Positions 54,185 through 63,620 of a stretch of DNA of 64,000 nt are shown one piece after another (within the stretch, counting starts at the first letter, position 1; each line of letters begins with the position of its first letter). Source of the DNA: Streptomyces regalis (GTDB taxonomy: Bacteria > Actinomycetota > Actinomycetes > Streptomycetales > Streptomycetaceae); assembly GCF_001509475.1 (NCBI RefSeq), contig NZ_LLZG01000231.1, positions 62,001 through 126,000 on the forward strand. The letters run 5' to 3'. The notes under the pieces were generated by a model, which worked only from the letters and a program-made list of their open reading frames with translations, was not told where the DNA came from and searched no databases. The translations under genes were made by a program, and so were the position numbers.

Positions 54185-54476
54185 GCGCACAGTGTTGTCC
54201 TTTCCGACCGCCGACTGTGCCGGCGGAGGGGCGTCGAGACAGACGAGACAGACGAGACCGAACGGCGTGACTGAACCGCCGCGAGCATGACACTTAGTGC
54301 GGGGCAACAGCGTACGAGGGGAGGGTAGTTGTGGGCCAGGCGTGGGCCAGATGTGGGGCATCGGAGCATGCGCCGACAGAACGACAGGTACCGCCGAGCG
54401 CCCTGCTGCGGGTAGCCTGACTGGGCGTTACGAACCGGCCGACATGGCGATCACCAGTGGATGGGGAGACCGCCGG

Positions 54477-55262
54477 ATGATCAGACTCACCGGCGTGTCC
54501 CGGAGTTTCACCAGCCGGTCCGGTTCCACGGTGGCGCTCCAGGACATCGGCCTTCACATCGCCGAGGGCGAGTTCGTGGCGGTGGTGGGCCGGTCCGGTT
54601 GCGGCAAGTCCACACTGCTCCGGCTGATCGCCGGGCTACTGCCGGTCACCGAGGGCGAGATCGCCATCGGCGGCGAGCGAGTGACCGGAGCCCGGCGGGA
54701 TGTCGCCATGCTGTTCCAGCGGCCGGCGCTGCTGCCTTGGCGGTCCGTCCTCGACAACGTCCTGCTTCCCGTGGAGATCTTCGGCTGGAACAAGGCCGAG
54801 TACCGCGACCGGGCGAAGCGGTTGCTGGAGACGGCCGGCCTGGGCGGCTTCGAGAAGCACCCACCGCACGAGCTCTCCGGCGGTATGCAGCAACGTGTCG
54901 CACTGTGCCGGTCCCTGATAGGCGAGCCACGGGTACTGCTCATGGACGAACCGTTCTCCGCACTCGACGCGCTGACCCGCGCGGACCTCGCGGTGGAGCT
55001 GCAGCGTATCCACATCGAAAACTCGTCAACAGTCGTCTTCGTCACCCACTCGATAGACGAGGCCGTGGTGCTCGCCGACCGGGTGGTGGTGCTCAGCCCG
55101 CGCCCGGGCCGGATCCGCAAGATCGTCGACGTCGCCATTCCCCGGCCGAGGACGCTGGGCCGAACCGCGTACCTGGGCGAAGTTGCCCGGTGCAGCGCCG
55201 ATCTGCACGAGCTGCTGATGGAACGGGACACATCCACGTCGGCTGAAACGGAGGGGCGATGA
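54477..55262 (+). CDS. ABC transporter ATPase (SsuB/TauB/NrtD type)
   Basis: A 261-residue ATPase with Walker A GRSGCGKSTLL, Q-loop LFQRPALLPWRSVL, signature HELSGGMQQRVALCR, Walker B RVLLMDEPFSALD and H-loop VFVTHSIDEAV. It energises the permease at 52268-53116. ATG 54477 with GGGGAG eight bases upstream is preferred over ATG 54444. The stop overlaps the start of the luciferase-like gene as ATGA. The divergent promoter region 54185-54476 carries short AGACAGACG tandem repeats but no clear operator. Confidence 0.9.
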   Translation: MIRLTGVSRSFTSRSGSTVALQDIGLHIAEGEFVAVVGRSGCGKSTLLRLIAGLLPVTEGEIAIGGERVTGARRDVAMLFQRPALLPWRSVLDNVLLPVEIFGWNKAEYRDRAKRLLETAGLGGFEKHPPHELSGGMQQRVALCRSLIGEPRVLLMDEPFSALDALTRADLAVELQRIHIENSSTVVFVTHSIDEAVVLADRVVVLSPRPGRIRKIVDVAIPRPRTLGRTAYLGEVARCSADLHELLMERDTSTSAETEGR

Positions 55263-56203
55263 GCCTGCGGATCTGCGTCTTCACCGAGCCGCACCGCGGC
55301 GCCGAGTACGAGGATCAGCTGCGCTTCGCGCGACTCGTCGAAGCCGGCGGGTTCGAGGGCTTCTTCCGGGCCGACCACTTCCGGACGATGGGCGCCGATC
55401 CCGGGCTGCCAGGCCCTACCGACGCGTGGCTCACGTTGGGCGCGCTCGCCCGGGAGACCTCCCGGATCCGGCTGGGCACCCTGGTCACCTCGGCCACCTT
55501 CAGGTTGCCGGGCCCGCTTGCCGTGATGGTGGCTCAGGTCGACCGGATGAGCGGAGGGCGGGTCGAGCTGGGCCTCGGCGCGGGCTGGTACGAACGGGAA
55601 CACACCTCGTACGGCATCCCGTTCCCACCCGCCCCGGAGCGGTTCGACCGGCTGGAGGAGCAGTTGGCGGTGATCACCGGCCTGTGGCGGACACCGGTCG
55701 GTGAGAGCTTCAGCTATCGCGGTGACCACTACCAGCTGGTCGACGCGCCTGCCCTGCCGAAGCCCGTGCAGGTGCCGGCGCCGCCGATCATCGTCGGGGG
55801 CCGCGGCCCCAAGCGCACCCCGGAGCTGGCCGCTCGGTATGCGGACGAATTCAACATGCCCTTCAAGTCGGTGGCGGAGACTGCCCGGGCGTACCAGCGG
55901 GTTGCAGAGGCGTGCGACCGGACCGGACGGGCCGGCGCCGGTCAGCCACCGCTGCTGCTCTCGGCCGGGGTCGTGGTCGCCATCGGCCGTACCGAGGCGG
56001 AGGCGCAACGGCGGGCCGCCCCGCTGCATGTCAAGAGCGCGCTGCCGCCGGAGGATCCGGTGGTCGGATCCCCGGCCCAGCTCGTGGAGCGGCTCGGCGA
56101 GTTCGCCGCGATCGGCGCAAGCCGTATCCATCTGCGACTGATCGACTTTCACGACCTCGACCACCTGGAACTCATCGCCGGTGAGGTGCTTCCGCAGCTG
56201 TAG
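55259..56203 (+). CDS. LLM-class (luciferase-like) flavin/F420-dependent oxidoreductase
   Basis: A 314-residue TIM-barrel oxidoreductase of the bacterial luciferase-like family. Features are LVEAGGFEGFFRADHF, TSRIRLGTLVTSATFRLPGP, VDRMSGGRVELGLGAGWYER and PIIVGGRGPKRTPELAARYA. Mycobacterial/Streptomyces members use F420 or FMN; the cofactor cannot be decided here. Translational coupling to the ABC ATPase suggests that it oxidises the imported compound, as monooxygenases coupled to sulfonate or pyrimidine importers do. The substrate is unknown. Confidence 0.87.
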   Translation: MSLRICVFTEPHRGAEYEDQLRFARLVEAGGFEGFFRADHFRTMGADPGLPGPTDAWLTLGALARETSRIRLGTLVTSATFRLPGPLAVMVAQVDRMSGGRVELGLGAGWYEREHTSYGIPFPPAPERFDRLEEQLAVITGLWRTPVGESFSYRGDHYQLVDAPALPKPVQVPAPPIIVGGRGPKRTPELAARYADEFNMPFKSVAETARAYQRVAEACDRTGRAGAGQPPLLLSAGVVVAIGRTEAEAQRRAAPLHVKSALPPEDPVVGSPAQLVERLGEFAAIGASRIHLRLIDFHDLDHLELIAGEVLPQL

Positions 56204-56246
56204 GGCGTGCTGTTGTGGATCCGCGTACACGGGGCTGGTGAATGCC

Positions 56247-56288
56247 TGCAGGTCAGGCGCACGTGTTGGGGGGCAACATAGTTCGGCG
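56247..56288 (+). repeat. 42-bp repeat, copy B
   Basis: It begins TGCAGGTCAGGCGCACGTGT and ends GCAACATAGTTCGGCG, matching copy A at 49791-49832. The remaining interval up to 56627 contains no recognised gene, only the subtilase leader region. Confidence 0.7.
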
Positions 56289-56627
56289 ATCGTCTGTGGG
56301 TACGACAACCATGCCGCCTCTGCTCTTACCCGCGACACTGCGCGCACTGTGCAAGGTGACGCTCAGCCCCACCGAACGTGAGCAGACGGTGGAGCAATCG
56401 GCACAGATAATCCTGGACCGTTCCTTGGTGATTCAACCAGCGTTCAGCGCTGCACATTTGCGCTCGGGTTGCTTCGAATGTGCGTGAATCCCGTGGAGGT
56501 CGACCATTCGCCGGACGTCGGGGTCGCATCGAGAGATTGATCTGCTCGCGACAAGTCGGCACTCTCCTGAGCACGCGCAGCGCTGCCGTTCGAACGCAAA
56601 TCCCCCCACTTCACGAGGAGACCCCTC

Positions 56628-57839
56628 TTGACGGCGCATCACAAACGCTCAGGCAAGGCCAAGATCGTCACCGCGATCGCGGCCGTCGCAACCGTCGTCG
56701 GCACCGGACTTTACGTGTCCCCCATTGCTCAGGCGGGACAGCCCGCGGAGGGCACGGTCTACGGTCTGAACGCCGAAGGAGCCGTGGCCGGCAGCTACAT
56801 CGTCCTTCTGGACCAGAAGGCGTCCACGGCCGAGAAGCGGGATCTGGCCGCCGAGTACGGTGGCAAGATCAGCCGGACCTACGGCTCGGCGGTCAACGGC
56901 TTCTCCGCCGGCAGTCTGACCGAGACGGAGGCCAAGCGCCTCGCGGCCGACCCCGCGGTGTCCAAGGTGGTCCAGAACAAGAAGTTCCACATCAGTGCCA
57001 CCCAGGACAACCCACCGTCCTGGGGCCTGGACCGCATAGACCAGCAGGACACGGCCGCCGATGGCAAGTACACCTACCCGGACAAGGCCGGGGAAGGAGT
57101 GACCGCGTACGTCATCGACACCGGCGTACGCATCAGCCACAAGGACTTCGAGGGCCGCGCCGCCTCCGGCTTCGACGCAGTCGACAACGACGACACGGCC
57201 GACGACGGCAACGGCCACGGCACCCATGTGGCGGGAACCATCGCCGGCGCCTCCCATGGTGTGGCCAAGAAGGCCAAGATCGTCGCGGTTCGCGTGCTCG
57301 ACGACAACGGCTCGGGCACCACCGAACAGGTCGTCGCCGGCATCGACTGGGTGACCCAGAACCACCAGGGCCCCTCGGTGGCCAACATGAGCCTCGGCGG
57401 CGGCGCGGACCCCGCTCTCGACGAGGCGGTCAAGAAGGCCATCGCCTCCGGCGTCACTTTCACGGTCGCCGCCGGCAACGAGTCGGCGGACGCGGGGCAG
57501 AGTTCACCGGCCCGAGTCTCCGAGGCCATAACGGTGGCGTCCAGCACCAAGGAGGACGCCCAGTCGGACTTCTCCAACTTCGGCTCGATCGTGGACCTGT
57601 ACGCGCCGGGCTCGGACATCACCTCCGACTGGAACGACAGTGACCAGGGGACCAAGACGATCTCCGGCACCTCCATGGCCGCCCCCCACGTCACGGGAGC
57701 CGCCGCCGTCTACCTGGCCGGTCACCCGGACGCCACTCCCGCCGAGGTCGCCACCGCGCTCACCGGCGCGGCAACCGGCGACAAGATCACCGACCCGAGC
57801 AGCGGAACGCCCAACAAGCTGCTGAAGGTGACCGAGTAG
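56628..57839 (+). CDS. Secreted subtilisin-family serine protease (S8)
   Basis: A 403-residue extracellular protease. A Sec leader (residues 1-35) is followed by an I9 propeptide (SYIVLLDQKASTAEKRDLAA to about residue 125) and a proteinase K-like catalytic domain. The triad is D164 (VIDTGV), H197 (GNGHGTHVAGT) and S349 (SGTSMAAPHV), with N284 as the oxyanion residue (AAGNES). The start is TTG at 56628, supported by GAGGAG nine bases upstream and the absence of a better codon before the leader. It is monocistronic. Confidence 0.93.
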   Translation: MTAHHKRSGKAKIVTAIAAVATVVGTGLYVSPIAQAGQPAEGTVYGLNAEGAVAGSYIVLLDQKASTAEKRDLAAEYGGKISRTYGSAVNGFSAGSLTETEAKRLAADPAVSKVVQNKKFHISATQDNPPSWGLDRIDQQDTAADGKYTYPDKAGEGVTAYVIDTGVRISHKDFEGRAASGFDAVDNDDTADDGNGHGTHVAGTIAGASHGVAKKAKIVAVRVLDDNGSGTTEQVVAGIDWVTQNHQGPSVANMSLGGGADPALDEAVKKAIASGVTFTVAAGNESADAGQSSPARVSEAITVASSTKEDAQSDFSNFGSIVDLYAPGSDITSDWNDSDQGTKTISGTSMAAPHVTGAAAVYLAGHPDATPAEVATALTGAATGDKITDPSSGTPNKLLKVTE

Positions 57840-57867
57840 ATCCACAGTAGATCTGCACAGGACACCG

Positions 57868-57912
57868 GGCCCGGCGGTGCCGCCAGCGCGTGCGCAGAGG
57901 CATCGCCGGGCC
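57868..57912 (+). terminator. Terminator of the protease gene
   Basis: GGCCCGGCGGTGCC (57868-57881) pairs with GGCATCGCCGGGCC (57899-57912), one mismatch, loop of 17 bases. The region 57913-58318 contains no recognised gene; a 27-codon frame at 58225 (MWREELIRPPPELLKEHAW) is too short to judge. Confidence 0.7.
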
Positions 57913-58318
57913 GTGTCGTGGCAAGGGGCGGTGCCCTGCCCGACAACTGGCGGCGCCGCGTTCCACCTGGCGTGACGGAGTTTCGCCTTGGGAGCGGGGT
58001 CAACACCGGGGCGTAAACCGTGCCCGCTGGCTGGCCGGGGACCGGGTCTCGGTGTCGCGATGGCGGACAGTGCGCACCGGTGATGCAGGGGCACGCCGAG
58101 GCATCCGCGTTGTGGCCATCCACCATCACGGTGGTCGCGGTCACGGTTCATCGCCCCGCTCGCGGACGGCCTGCCCGCGTAGGCTCAACATCGTTGAACC
58201 GCGAGGGGCTTGGAAGGCGGGATCATGTGGCGTGAGGAGCTGATCCGGCCGCCGCCGGAGCTGCTGAAGGAGCACGCCTGGCTGGCGGCGCAGCGGGTCG
58301 CCTAGGCCACATTCAGCG

Positions 58319-58612
58319 GTGTTCCGCGTACGACGAAGTCGTTTACCGCGCCACCGGCAACGGCGCATGCCGGCCCTCCTCGGGACACAGCTGGTCTACC
58401 CCACCCGCTTCGGAGAGGTGTTCGCCGTGGACACTCGTACCGGCGATCAACTCTGGCGGACCCACCCGCGTGCCGCCTCTCTCAAACGCCCAGGGAGTTC
58501 GCTGAGCCCTGTCATGGCCGTCAACGGCAGGCTGTATGCCGTCTCCGCCCGCAATAGCGTCTTCGCAGTCGACGCGAGCCCTGCCCCGCCCACCCCTGAT
58601 TCGCAAATGTGA
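58319..58612 (+). pseudogene. PQQ-like beta-propeller remnant
   Basis: The frame contains two blades of a PQQ/BamB-like propeller: TQLVYPTRFGEVFAVDTRTG followed by DQLWRTHP, and SPVMAVNGRLYAVSARNSVF followed by AVD. Neither a beginning nor the other blades can be found, so this is a fragment of a larger secreted or kinase-attached propeller. Confidence 0.5.
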
Positions 58613-58719
58613 TCCCCGCGCCTGCCGGGTCTGTGACAAGTGGCCCCGCTCCTGACACGAAGGAAGGAGAAGGTCGAGGTTCCCTCCGAACGGGAACATG
58701 AGCCGGCACTGCGACTCAA

Positions 58720-58893
58720 CGAACCGCGCCTGCCCTCAAGTTCGCCCGCGACAGCCCTTCGGAAATGCTAAGGACGGGCATTCCTGCCGGTTCGGCTATC
58801 TCCCTTTCGAGGCGGTCGAGGTGGGCGTAGACCGCGGCCGGTTCCCAACCGGTGTCGGAGATTCCGTCGCAAGTTCGCGATTTCTGAAGGCGC
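58720..58893 (-). pseudogene. PAPS-reductase-like protein fragment
   Basis: The minus strand reads ISDTGWEPAAVYAHLDRLER, then EIAEPAGMPVLSISEG, and soon stops. D-T-G-W-E-P with the following helix is characteristic of the phosphoadenosine phosphosulfate reductase-like (DndC-type) proteins common on phages and plasmids. The ATP-loop upstream and the C-terminal half are missing. Confidence 0.5.
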
Positions 58894-59114
58894 AGGGCAG
58901 TGAACTTGCGGGTGTGCGGGCGGGATATCGGGGGTCGGGGACGTGGGTTCGAGCGCATGAGCGCAGGGTGGGGCAAGGAGGGGAAACCAATCGGTGAGGA
59001 TGGATGTTTGGCTTGTCGGGCCCGGCTCCGTTGGTGAGGGTGAGGCCCGGGCCGGCGGGTTGATCGGTCGGCGAATCTTGATCGCTTCTGAGCCTGCTGG
59101 CTAGGTTGGCTGGC

Positions 59115-59663
59115 ATGACCGACCCCAGAGCCCTCGCCTGGCCACCTGCCCCGATCAAGACCGAGCGGCTCGTACTCCGCGAGTCCGAGGCCCGGGACCG
59201 TGCGGCGGTCATCGAGCTGAACGCCTCGCCGGAGGTGGGCACCTACCTCGGTGGCCCTCGACCGCGCGCCGAGCTCGAACGCACGGTGCCCGAGGTGCCC
59301 GGGCAGCGCCCTGGCTTCTTCGTGGTCGAGCTCGACGGAGCGACGATCGGCACAATCCAGCTCGACCCGCACGACCCCTCGCCTTCGGGTAACCGCCGTC
59401 TGGAGGCCGGGGAGACCGAACTCGGCTACTTGTTCCTGCCGGAGGCATGGGGATACGGGTACGCCACCGAGGCGTGCTCAGCTGCACTCGACTGGTTCGC
59501 CGGCGCGCTGCACGATGAGCCGGTGGTGCTTTACACCCAGACCGCCAACGCCCGCTCGATGCGCCTCGCGGCGAAGCTCGGGTTCACCGAGCTGGAGCGA
59601 TTCGAGGCGTACGACGCCGAGCAGTGGTTCGGCGTGTGGTCTTCGGTCACGCCGCCCGCTTGA
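59115..59663 (+). CDS. GNAT-family N-acetyltransferase (RimJ/RimL type)
   Basis: A 182-residue acetyltransferase using acetyl-CoA. Features are IKTERLVLRESEARDRAAVI, FFVVELDGATIGTIQLDP, ELGYLFLPEAWGYGYATEAC (acetyl-CoA-binding helix) and TANARSMRLAAKLGFTELER. The acceptor may be a protein N-terminus or a small amine and cannot be told from sequence. It is monocistronic, with ATG 59115. It lies beside an integrase remnant, so it may have come as cargo. Confidence 0.88.
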   Translation: MTDPRALAWPPAPIKTERLVLRESEARDRAAVIELNASPEVGTYLGGPRPRAELERTVPEVPGQRPGFFVVELDGATIGTIQLDPHDPSPSGNRRLEAGETELGYLFLPEAWGYGYATEACSAALDWFAGALHDEPVVLYTQTANARSMRLAAKLGFTELERFEAYDAEQWFGVWSSVTPPA

Positions 59664-59748
59664 GCTCGTGCTCGACAGCGAGGATCCACTGACCATCGAG
59701 CGGTGGTCGGCCTCGGCGTGGACAACAATCGTGTGCGCCTTACTTGGG

Positions 59749-60470
59749 CTACTGCTCAAGCGGTGTTGCGAGGAAGGCTCTGGCGGCGTCGGTGGCGGCG
59801 TAGCGCATCGCAGCGCGTTCGCTGATGCCGAAGACGGCGGCCAGGTGGAGGGCGTCGGGCCCGTGAGTGAGGGCCTCTTCGAGCTGCCGGTCCATCCGGA
59901 TCTGGTTGAGCGTGACGCCGGTTTCGCGGAACTGATCACCGAGCCGGTGAGGACTGACGGGCTTCTCGTTCTGGGCGGTGTGCTCGTTGACGATGAGGTG
60001 GGGGTTGATGGTGTGCGGCCATCGCCGGTGGCGGTAGAAGAGGTACTGCGTGATGGTCCGTGCGGTGAGCGCGAGGATGAGCCGGCGCAGGGTGTGATGG
60101 CGTGGTCGACGAGGGCTTCGAGTTGTTCGGGTCGGAGCGGGGTCGGCAGGTTGGGGGTGGTGCTGCCGGTGCTGATGCGGGTGGTGGGGTCCCGGAAGAG
60201 GCGTCCCGTTCCTTTGGGGAGCTGGAAGATCCACCGGAGTCCGACGAGTGCCCGCTTGCGTTTGAGTCCGGTCAGGCCGGCGGTGGCGTCCTTGATGTCT
60301 TGGCGGGTGACCTCGCGCAGGTGCTGGCGCGGGTGGACCAGTCGATCAGGGCTGGGAGGGCGGCGTCGAGGTGGTTGTGGATGGTGTCGGTGGATCGCTG
60401 CTGGGTGCGCGGGCCGCCGTCGCGCAAGGCGGTAGCCCATAGCAGCGTGAGCAGGCCCGAGGAGATCTCC
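59749..60470 (-). pseudogene. Tyrosine-recombinase/integrase-like remnant
   Basis: In two frames the minus strand reads REVTRQDIKDATAGLTGLKR, GLRWIFQLPKGTGRLFRDPT, then TITQYLFYRHRRWPHTINPH and HLAAVFGISERAAMRYAATD, with a stop at 59749. This layout fits plasmid/island tyrosine recombinases: a core-binding domain followed by a C-terminal domain with a Tyr near the end. A frameshift and a probable deletion near 60090 remove the expected catalytic arginine region. No attachment site could be defined; 60471-60954 shows no other gene. Confidence 0.5.
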
Positions 60471-60954
60471 TACTACATTGAGGAATGCTTCCAGATCGCT
60501 AAGCAGGATGAGCCTCAACCAGCAGATCGTCGAGTTCGACAAGGGCATCCGGATGGACGGCGAGACACTCATCGGTATCGCACCCGACACCCACCCCGGT
60601 AGGGGCGGTGATAGGAACTCTGGCCACTGCGAGGTGTGTTGCGGGCGCTACCCAGGTCGCCCCACCGGCCGTCCCGTCACCCTGTCAACCGGAGCCCACC
60701 ACGCTTCCGCCAAACCCAGCACACCGCCACCTGCGTGGGGCAGTGGTGCACTGGTGCACTGGTGCGAGGAGGACCACCTGTCGCTGAAGGCCATCGCGGA
60801 CCGGGAAGGAACGCGTGCGCCGTGGGTGTGATGGCGGGCGGTCGGACCTGGCGGTGAGGTGGTCGCGGGGAAGGCTGATCCAGGCGAGCGCGGTGAGCGA
60901 GCCGTCCACCGCCGCCCCGCGTGAGCCCTGTCTCACCTGGGCAGCGCCACTTGG

Positions 60955-60974
60955 CTATGCAACGAGTTGCATAG
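60955..60974. promoter_or_regulatory. PadR-type operator
   Basis: CTATGCAACGAGTTGCATAG has perfect 9-base arms around GA. It ends 12 bases before the PadR start codon and covers the likely promoter, so autoregulation is expected. PadR operators are commonly such TGCAAC/GTTGCA palindromes. Confidence 0.75.
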
Positions 60975-60986
60975 AAGGATCGGGGT

Positions 60987-61553
60987 ATGGCGCTTGAGCA
61001 CGCGATCCTCGTCTCTCTGCTGGAGAAGCCGGGCTCCGGCTATGAGCTGGCCCGGCGGTTCGATCGGTCCATCGGATACTTCTGGACCGCCACGCACCAG
61101 CAGATCTACCGCGTTCTCAAGCGCATGGAGAGCGATGGCCTGCTTGCCGTCCGTGAGATGCCGCAGCAGAGCCGACCGGACAAGAAGGAGTACTGCGTCG
61201 TAGGCCCCGGCCGCGCCGCCCTCTCTCAGTGGCTGCACGAATCGATCCAACCCGAGAGCATCCGGCACGAACTCGCCGTGAAGATCCGCGGCGCAGCCTT
61301 CGACGACCCGTCCGTGCTGATCCGTGAGGTCGAACGGCACCGCCAGGTGCACAGCGACCGGCTCGCGCACTATCTGGCGGGGGAGCTGCGCGACTTCACC
61401 GGCCCGGCGGCCCCGACCCTGCTCGACGCCGGTCAGGAGCTGCAGTATGTCGTGCTGCGCGGCGGCATCGCGTACGAACGGATGACCATCGCCTGGCTCG
61501 ACGACGTACTCGCCACCCTCCGTCGGCTCGGCACGTCACACCCGCAAGCCTGA
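60987..61553 (+). CDS. PadR-family transcriptional regulator
   Basis: A 188-residue PadR regulator. The winged helix is ALEHAILVSLLEKPGSGYEL, WTATHQQIYRVLKRMESDGL and KKEYCVVGPGRAALSQWL. The C-terminal part (residues about 95-185) is the helical dimerisation domain of the longer PadR subfamily (Vir_act_alpha_C-like). It precedes the acyl-CoA dehydrogenase gene by 79 bases on the same strand, and a perfect palindrome lies at its promoter. It probably represses both genes. Confidence 0.92.
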   Translation: MALEHAILVSLLEKPGSGYELARRFDRSIGYFWTATHQQIYRVLKRMESDGLLAVREMPQQSRPDKKEYCVVGPGRAALSQWLHESIQPESIRHELAVKIRGAAFDDPSVLIREVERHRQVHSDRLAHYLAGELRDFTGPAAPTLLDAGQELQYVVLRGGIAYERMTIAWLDDVLATLRRLGTSHPQA

Positions 61554-61632
61554 ACGGCCGGCCACCGCCGCCTGCGCTCCGCGACCTTCAGCACTGCACC
61601 CTCAACCCTCAACCCTCGGAAGGTGGACCTCC

Positions 61633-63351
61633 ATGGCCGACCCCCTCCTCTTCAACCCCCGCACGTACGACCCGGCGCAGTTTGACCCCGAGACCCGCAG
61701 GTTGCTGCGTGCCACCGTCGACTGGTTCGAGGACCGCGGCAAGCGCAGGCTCATCGAGGACTACCGTTCCCGTGCATGGCTGGCTGACTTCCTCGCGTTC
61801 GCAGCCAAGGAAGGACTGTTCGCCACCTTCCTCACCCCGTCGAGCGCCGCCGGACACAAGGACCAGCGCTGGGACACGGGCCGGATCGCCGCCCTCAACG
61901 AGATCTTCGGGTTCTACGGTCTCGACTACTGGTACGCATGGCAGGTGACCATCCTCGGTCTCGGCCCGGTCTGGCAGAGCGACAACACCGCGGCTCGCAC
62001 CCGCGCGGCGGAACTCCTCACGCAGGGTGAGGTGTTCGCCTTCGGCCTTTCCGAGAAGACCCATGGCGCCGACATCTACTCAACCGACATGCTGCTGACG
62101 CCGGACGGCAATGGCGGCTTCAGGGCGGAGGGCTCCAAGTACTATATCGGCAACGGCAACGCCGCCGGGCTCGTCTCCGTCTTCGGCCGGCGCACCGACA
62201 TCGAGGGCCCCGACGGCTACGTCTTCTTCGCCGCCGACAGCCGCCACCCGGCCTATCACCTCGTGAAGAACGTCGTCGACTCCTCTAAGTACGTCAGCGA
62301 GTTCCGCCTCGAGGACTACCCGGTGAGCCCGGACGACGTCCTGCACACGGGCCGTGCCGCCTTTGACGCCGCCCTCAACACCGTCAACGTCGGCAAGTTC
62401 AATCTCTGCACCGCCTCGATCGGCATCTGCGAGCACGCGATGTACGAGGCAGTGACCCACGCGCACCATCGGATCCTGTACGGGCGCCCCGTCACGGCCT
62501 TCCCGCACGTGCGCCGCGAGTTGGCCGACGCGTACGTCCGCCTTGTCGGCATGAAGCTGTTCAGCGACCGCGCCGTCGACTACTTCCGCTCCGCCTCTTC
62601 GGACGACCGCCGCTATCTGCTGTTCAATCCGATGACGAAGATGAAGGTGACCACGGAGGGCGAGAAGGTCATCGACCTGATGTGGGACGTGATCGCCGCC
62701 AAGGGCTTTGAGAAGGACACCTACTTCGCACAAGCCGCCGTCGAGATCCGAGGACTGCCGAAGCTCGAAGGCACGGTGCACGTCAACCTCGCGTTGATCC
62801 TCAAGTTCATGCGCAACCATCTCCTGCACCCGGCCGAGTTCGCGGCCGTGCCGACCCGCCTCGACGCGGCGGACGACACGTTCCTCTTCGAGCAGGGACC
62901 GGCCCGTGGCCTTGGCTCCGTGCGCTTCCACGACTGGCGCCCCGCCTACGACGCATACGCCGGGGTGCCGAACGTCGCCCGCTTCCGTGAGCAGGCCGAC
63001 GCCCTGTGCGAGTTCGTCGCCACCGCGGCTCCCGACGAGGAGCAGAGCCGCGACCTCGATCTTCTTCTCGCCGTCGGCCAGCTGTTCGCGCTGGTGGTGC
63101 ACGGCCAGCTGATCCTGGAGCAGGCCCGCCTGACGGACCTTGACGAGGACGTGCTCGACGAGCTGTTCTCCGTCCTCGTCCGCGACTTCTCCGCCTTCGC
63201 CGTCGAGTTGCACGGCAAGGACTCCGCGACTGCGGATCAGCAGCGCTGGGCGGTCGGTGCTGTTCGTCGTCCCGTCGTCGACGCAGCGCGTTCGGGGCGC
63301 GTCTGGGAGCGTGTGGAGGCACTGTCCGGGGCCTACGAGATGGCGCCGTGA
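61633..63351 (+). CDS. Acyl-CoA dehydrogenase family protein
   Basis: A 572-residue flavoprotein. The middle shows acyl-CoA dehydrogenase features (GEVFAFGLSEKTHGADIYST with the flavin-contacting region, AEGSKYYIGNGNAAGLVSVF, CTASIGICEHAMYEAVTHAH, VIDLMWDVIAAKGFEKDTYF). It is longer than classical 380-residue enzymes, with extra N- and C-terminal helical parts. The catalytic base cannot be assigned safely. GGAAGGTGGACC precedes ATG 61633. It probably oxidises a fatty or xenobiotic acyl-CoA under PadR control. No CoA ligase is next to it. Confidence 0.88.
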   Translation: MADPLLFNPRTYDPAQFDPETRRLLRATVDWFEDRGKRRLIEDYRSRAWLADFLAFAAKEGLFATFLTPSSAAGHKDQRWDTGRIAALNEIFGFYGLDYWYAWQVTILGLGPVWQSDNTAARTRAAELLTQGEVFAFGLSEKTHGADIYSTDMLLTPDGNGGFRAEGSKYYIGNGNAAGLVSVFGRRTDIEGPDGYVFFAADSRHPAYHLVKNVVDSSKYVSEFRLEDYPVSPDDVLHTGRAAFDAALNTVNVGKFNLCTASIGICEHAMYEAVTHAHHRILYGRPVTAFPHVRRELADAYVRLVGMKLFSDRAVDYFRSASSDDRRYLLFNPMTKMKVTTEGEKVIDLMWDVIAAKGFEKDTYFAQAAVEIRGLPKLEGTVHVNLALILKFMRNHLLHPAEFAAVPTRLDAADDTFLFEQGPARGLGSVRFHDWRPAYDAYAGVPNVARFREQADALCEFVATAAPDEEQSRDLDLLLAVGQLFALVVHGQLILEQARLTDLDEDVLDELFSVLVRDFSAFAVELHGKDSATADQQRWAVGAVRRPVVDAARSGRVWERVEALSGAYEMAP

Positions 63352-63620
63352 CAGCGCACCCAGGGGGCTCGTCGACACAAGACAGCCCGGGTTCCCGGGA
63401 GCAGTGACGCTCGTACCCTGGCCTTTCCGGGGCGACCTGCCGCGCGAAGGGCCGAGGTACGTTGTGCCGCCGCGTACTTGCCGTAGCAGTAGCCACGGCG
63501 GGTACCGTCGGGCGGCACGTCTGTCGGCTCGGCAAGGCACGCCAGACCGGCCCCCGTTCATGGTCCACGTGTCCCGCAGCAGCCCCGGTATTTCTGACGG
63601 GCGCCCAGGTCAACGCCGGG
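63352..63620. other. Convergent intergenic stretch
   Basis: No gene recognised. CCCGGGTTCCCGGG near 63386 is a short inverted repeat that might contribute to termination between the two converging genes. Confidence 0.4.

Noticed and set aside
54185..54476. TPP riboswitch controlling the NMT1/THI5-like importer
   Set aside because: The conserved THI-box core elements could not be found on either strand, so a thiamine-precursor role is not supported.
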